From Arthrobacter woluwensis (GTDB lineage Bacteria > Actinomycetota > Actinomycetes > Actinomycetales > Micrococcaceae), in assembly GCF_900105345.1 (NCBI RefSeq), contig NZ_FNSN01000003.1:2356001-2420000 (forward strand): a stretch of 64,000 bases of DNA, given 5' to 3'. The translations under genes were made by a program, and so were the position numbers. Under the pieces are notes generated by a model. The model saw nothing but the letters and a program-made list of their open reading frames with translations. It was not told where the DNA came from and made no database searches. Of this stretch, positions 61,086-64,000 are shown in pieces. The first letter of the stretch is position 1. Each line of letters opens with the position of its first letter.

Positions 61086-62681
61086 TCAGCCGCGTGGGGC
61101 CACGTCGCCGATCCGCCAGCCTCCATCACGCCGTACGAGCGTGAGGCGCAGCTCCTCGACGCCGGCAGGTCTCCTCGCGGCGGCGGATGGCCCGGCGCCC
61201 GGGTCTCCGACGATGAGGTATGACGGCGTCCGGACGGTCACGCTGAGCACCGCACGGTCCGCCGACACTCCGCCGTCCACGGAGGCCGCGCTGAGCACCG
61301 GCCGGTAGCCGTCGTAGCGCCGGCGCTCCGTCAGCATTCGCGCGATGAGCGCACGGTCCCGGTCCTTGAGCACGGCGTCCCCGTACACGGAGTCCAGACG
61401 GCGGGGGTCCCGGGTGAGGAGAGCCGTGGTCCGCGCCGCGAGGAGACGTCCCGCCGCGGCGATCGCGGCTCGCGGCCCGGCGTCGGGTGAGGCGCCGGGC
61501 CCCGGGGTGGCCCGGCCCGGCGACGCCCTCACGAGCGCCTTCACCGGCGACGACGGCGACGACGGCGAAGACTCGTCGTCCACGGCTCCGCTGACCACGG
61601 CCCACCCGAGGGCAGCCGCGCCGAGAAGCGCTGCGAGCAGCACGGTGACAGCCCTGAACAGCCGCTCGTGAGGTGCTCTTCGCGGCCTTCGACCCGCCCG
61701 GGGCGCCCTGTTCCTGCGCTTCCAGCGATCACCCGAGCGGCGCCGCGGGCCCGGCCCGCTCCGGGACGGCACGAGGGCGGTCGCCAGTTCGCCGTACTCT
61801 TCACGGGCGGCGCCTGCGGCGATCTGCACCGGCGCCGCCGGCCCGGACCGTCGCACGGCCGTGGCGAACTCCCGGGCTCCGGGCCGCTCGTCCGGGTTCT
61901 CCGAGAGCGCTTCTTCGAGGGCGGCGGCCAGATCGGGCGATACACCCGGATGCAGCACCGGAAGGGGCGGACGGCTCCGCGCCGGTCCGGGCGACGCACC
62001 CGTGAGACACCACCACGCGACCGCGGCGAGGGCGTACACGTCGCCCGACGGCCGGGCCTCCTGCACGTCGGGCTCGGCGAAGTCCAGGGTGGCCCGCCGG
62101 ATGCGCCGCTCCCCCGTCAGACGCGCCTGGCCGAAGTCCGCGAGGAGCGGTATCCCGTCGGCCGTGAACAGGATGTTCCCGGCCGAGACATCGCCGTGGA
62201 CGATCCCCCTCGCGTGGAGCGCGGACAGTGCCTCGGCCACCGGCACGGTCACGGTGACCACCTCGGCGGCGCTCAGGGTGCCACGCGCCGCCATCAGGCT
62301 TCCGACCGAGCCGCCCGAGGCGAAATCCATCAGCACTCCCGCCGCCCGGACCGACCGGCCGTCGGGACCCGGCAGTTCGACGGGCACCAGACCGTGGAGC
62401 CGGAGCAGATGCGGGTGTTCCAGACCTCGGACCCTCCAGCGTTCACCGCGCAGCGGCTCATCCAGCGGCCGCTCGCCGGCCGGCTCACGGCGGTCCGGCC
62501 CGCCCTGACCCGGTCCCAGGCGGGGGACCTTCACGGCGCGCCGGGCGCCGTCGTCGTCCTCGAGAAGCCAGACGACGCCGGCTGCCCCGGCGCCCAGTCG
62601 GCGCACCACGCGGTGACCCTCCACCCGGGGCGCGGCCGTGCTCCCCGAGGCGCCGCCGTCGCCCTGCCGTTCCTCACTCAT
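61086..62681 (-). CDS. Membrane-anchored serine/threonine protein kinase
   Basis: A 531-residue Hanks-type kinase. The kinase domain (about 20-270) has the loop RRLGAGAAGVVWLLED, Lys in RRAVKVPRL, the catalytic loop HGDVSAGNILF and the DFG motif LADFGQARL. HGD replaces the usual HRD, placing it among non-RD kinases. A basic linker (RRRSGDRWKRRNRAPRAGRR) leads to one transmembrane helix (about 345-365). An outer domain of about 165 residues follows, rich in Pro/Ser, ending with a SnoaL/Mce-associated-like fold (VEELRLTLVRRDGGWRIGD). No PASTA repeats. GGGAGG precedes the ATG. Confidence 0.88.
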   Translation of the reverse strand: MSEERQGDGGASGSTAAPRVEGHRVVRRLGAGAAGVVWLLEDDDGARRAVKVPRLGPGQGGPDRREPAGERPLDEPLRGERWRVRGLEHPHLLRLHGLVPVELPGPDGRSVRAAGVLMDFASGGSVGSLMAARGTLSAAEVVTVTVPVAEALSALHARGIVHGDVSAGNILFTADGIPLLADFGQARLTGERRIRRATLDFAEPDVQEARPSGDVYALAAVAWWCLTGASPGPARSRPPLPVLHPGVSPDLAAALEEALSENPDERPGAREFATAVRRSGPAAPVQIAAGAAREEYGELATALVPSRSGPGPRRRSGDRWKRRNRAPRAGRRPRRAPHERLFRAVTVLLAALLGAAALGWAVVSGAVDDESSPSSPSSPVKALVRASPGRATPGPGASPDAGPRAAIAAAGRLLAARTTALLTRDPRRLDSVYGDAVLKDRDRALIARMLTERRRYDGYRPVLSAASVDGGVSADRAVLSVTVRTPSYLIVGDPGAGPSAAARRPAGVEELRLTLVRRDGGWRIGDVAPRG

Positions 62682-62854
62682 CGCGCCTCCCGCAGTTCCC
62701 TCCGCTGTCCTCTCTTACTGTGCCGTGGAATGCGAGGTGCCCGCAGAAGTTATCCACAGGCGACCGCCCCAGCGCCGCGGTAACAATCCCCGGGGCAGTG
62801 AGACCTTCACCACAACGGCCTGCCGCCGGGCCCCACAGGTCTAAGCTGATACGC
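62682..62854. promoter_or_regulatory. Kinase-lipB divergent promoter region
   Basis: 173 bp between divergent starts. TAAGCT (62842-62847) lies 7 nt before the lipB ATG. TTATCCACAG near 62750 resembles a DnaA box. No ORF or hairpin stands out. Confidence 0.5.
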
Positions 62855-63523
62855 ATGACTTTGGAGTTCTCGACCCTGGGACTTGCCCCGGACTACGTCG
62901 ACTACCTCCAGGGCTGGGACGTGCAGCGGGAGCTGCACACCGCGGTCCTGGAAGGTTCCCGTCCGAGCACCGTGCTCCTGCTGGAGCACGCCGCCGTGTA
63001 CACCGCGGGCAAACGCACCGAAGATCACGAACGGCCCTTCGACGGCACCCCCGTGGTGCCCGTGGACCGTGGTGGCAAGCTGACGTGGCACGGCCCGGGC
63101 CAGCTGGTGGCGTACCCGATCATCAAGCTCAAGAACCCGGCCGGGATCCGGGATTACGTGCACCGGCTCGAGGACGTCATCATCGACGTGCTCGCGGACT
63201 ACGGCATCGCCGCCACCCGGGTGGACGGCCGCGCAGGCGTCTGGATCACCGCCGATGAGAAGGGCCCGGACCGGAAGATCGCCGCCATCGGCATCAGGGT
63301 CCATGAAGGCGTCACCATGCATGGCATCGCCATCAATTGCAACAATGACCTGTCCCCCTACGCGCAGATCGTCGCGTGCGGGATCTCGGATGCCGGGGTG
63401 ACCACCATCGCCCTGGAGACTGGACGGAACATCTCGCCTGCTGACCTTGTTGAGCGAGTGATGGAAGAGTTCCGCAAGCACGAGAGCGAACTCGTCGCCG
63501 TGGAAGAAGGAGCAGTCAAGTGA
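62855..63523 (+). CDS. lipB: Octanoyltransferase
   Basis: LipB (222 residues) moves octanoyl groups from acyl carrier protein to lipoyl domains. Motifs visible are [31 protein letters not shown], the catalytic Lys region [20 protein letters not shown], and the active Cys in [14 protein letters not shown]. The ATG at 62855 is preceded by TAAGCT 7 nt upstream, so a leaderless transcript is likely. Its stop overlaps the lipA start (GTGA), so the two genes are coupled. Confidence 0.96.
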   Translation: MTLEFSTLGLAPDYVDYLQGWDVQRELHTAVLEGSRPSTVLLLEHAAVYTAGKRTEDHERPFDGTPVVPVDRGGKLTWHGPGQLVAYPIIKLKNPAGIRDYVHRLEDVIIDVLADYGIAATRVDGRAGVWITADEKGPDRKIAAIGIRVHEGVTMHGIAINCNNDLSPYAQIVACGISDAGVTTIALETGRNISPADLVERVMEEFRKHESELVAVEEGAVK

Positions 63524-64000
63524 CTCTTGTCCCCGAAGGCCGTAAACTCCTGCGGATCGAACAACGCAACGCCGCGACCCCCGTGGAACGCAAACCCGAC
63601 TGGATCAAAGCCAAAGTCCAGATGGGACCCGAGTTCGTCGGCCTGAAGAACCTCGTCAAAAAAGAAGGCCTGCACACCGTCTGCGAAGAAGCCGGCTGCC
63701 CCAACATCTTCGAATGCTGGGAAGACAAAGAAGCGACCTTCCTCATCGGCGGCTCCGAATGCACCCGCCGCTGCGACTTCTGCCAGATCGACACCGGCAA
63801 ACCCTCCCCCCTGGACCGGCTCGAACCCACCAAAGTCGCCCGCTCCGTCCAGTCCATGAACCTGCGCTACGCCACCGTCACCGGCGTGGCCCGCGATGAC
63901 CTCGACGACGAAGGCGTCTGGCTCTACGCCGAAACCGTGCGCAAAATCCACGAACTCAACCCCGGCACCGGCGTGGAACTGCTCATCCCCGACTTCTCCG
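63520..64000 (+). CDS. lipA: Lipoyl synthase (3' end outside window)
   Basis: LipA inserts two sulfur atoms into protein-bound octanoate using radical SAM chemistry. The visible 160 residues start [17 protein letters not shown] and contain the LipA-specific cluster ligands in [20 protein letters not shown] (CxxxxCxxxxxC) and the radical-SAM [15 protein letters not shown]. The GTG start at 63520 overlaps the lipB stop by 4 bp. Codon use differs sharply from lipB: of 11 Lys codons, 10 are AAA, and 15 of 16 Glu codons are GAA. The rest of the gene is past base 64000. Confidence 0.96.
   Translation, partial: MTLVPEGRKLLRIEQRNAATPVERKPDWIKAKVQMGPEFVGLKNLVKKEGLHTVCEEAGCPNIFECWEDKEATFLIGGSECTRRCDFCQIDTGKPSPLDRLEPTKVARSVQSMNLRYATVTGVARDDLDDEGVWLYAETVRKIHELNPGTGVELLIPDFS

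Overview
The window is 64 kb of high-GC, gene-dense DNA from an actinobacterium. The best fit is a member of the Micrococcaceae close to Arthrobacter. The reasons are the uvrB-coaE-rpsA neighbourhood, a mycoredoxin, an actinobacterial LigD with domain order polymerase-phosphoesterase-ligase, DUF222/HNH and DUF4192 proteins, class Ib nrdHIEF, and many apparently leaderless genes whose start codon lies 6 nt after a TANNNT -10 hexamer. Genus is an inference from gene content; no rRNA or tRNA gene was seen.

Layout. 0-9.9 kb: uvrB (cut by the window edge), coaE, an IMPACT/YigZ protein, a secreted subtilase, a RidA protein, rpsA, a Tat/lipobox polysaccharide deacetylase and an Eis-like acetyltransferase. 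9.9-18.7 kb: a lipoate-ligase-like protein overlapping a thioesterase, a DedA-like membrane protein, an alpha/beta hydrolase, mycoredoxin, a GT51 transglycosylase, an MFS exporter with a divergent LysR regulator, and a secreted coiled-coil/lytic-transglycosylase protein. 18.8-30.8 kb: a DEDDh exonuclease with BRCT, an acidic protein of unknown function, AraC regulator plus proline dehydrogenase, CinA, the divergent Ku/LigD end-joining pair, a lower-GC patch (DGQHR-motif protein plus HTH protein), a DUF222 HNH endonuclease, and a short paralogue of the acidic protein. 30.9-36.4 kb: nrdHIEF and a divergent LysR regulator. 36.5-45.7 kb: metF-metE, a ROK repressor, an RlmG-like methyltransferase, a tyrosine phosphatase and the primary sigma factor. 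46-57.5 kb: DUF4192, MFS, PAC2, pepA, lpd, the lipoyl E2 subunit sucB, and small membrane, VOC, OsmC and DUF308 proteins. 57.5-64 kb: tricorn protease, a membrane Ser/Thr kinase, lipB and the start of lipA.

Functional links. lpd and the E2 subunit need lipoyl groups; lipB and lipA make and attach them, and the ligase-like gene at 10 kb may contribute. metF feeds methyl groups to metE. nrdH, nrdI, nrdE and nrdF form one ribonucleotide reductase system. Ku and LigD together perform non-homologous end joining.

Most of the window is ordinary core genome. The most interesting regulatory signals are a folded metF leader with a 14-bp palindrome next to a ROK regulator, SigH/SigR-like promoters before sigA and mycoredoxin, a DnaA-box/NrdR-box region before nrdH, and a recurring ACGACGGCGGC terminator stem. 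The least explained genes are the DGQHR/HTH pair at 26.8-28.1 kb and the two paralogous acidic proteins. I did not find a convincing complete new multi-gene system.
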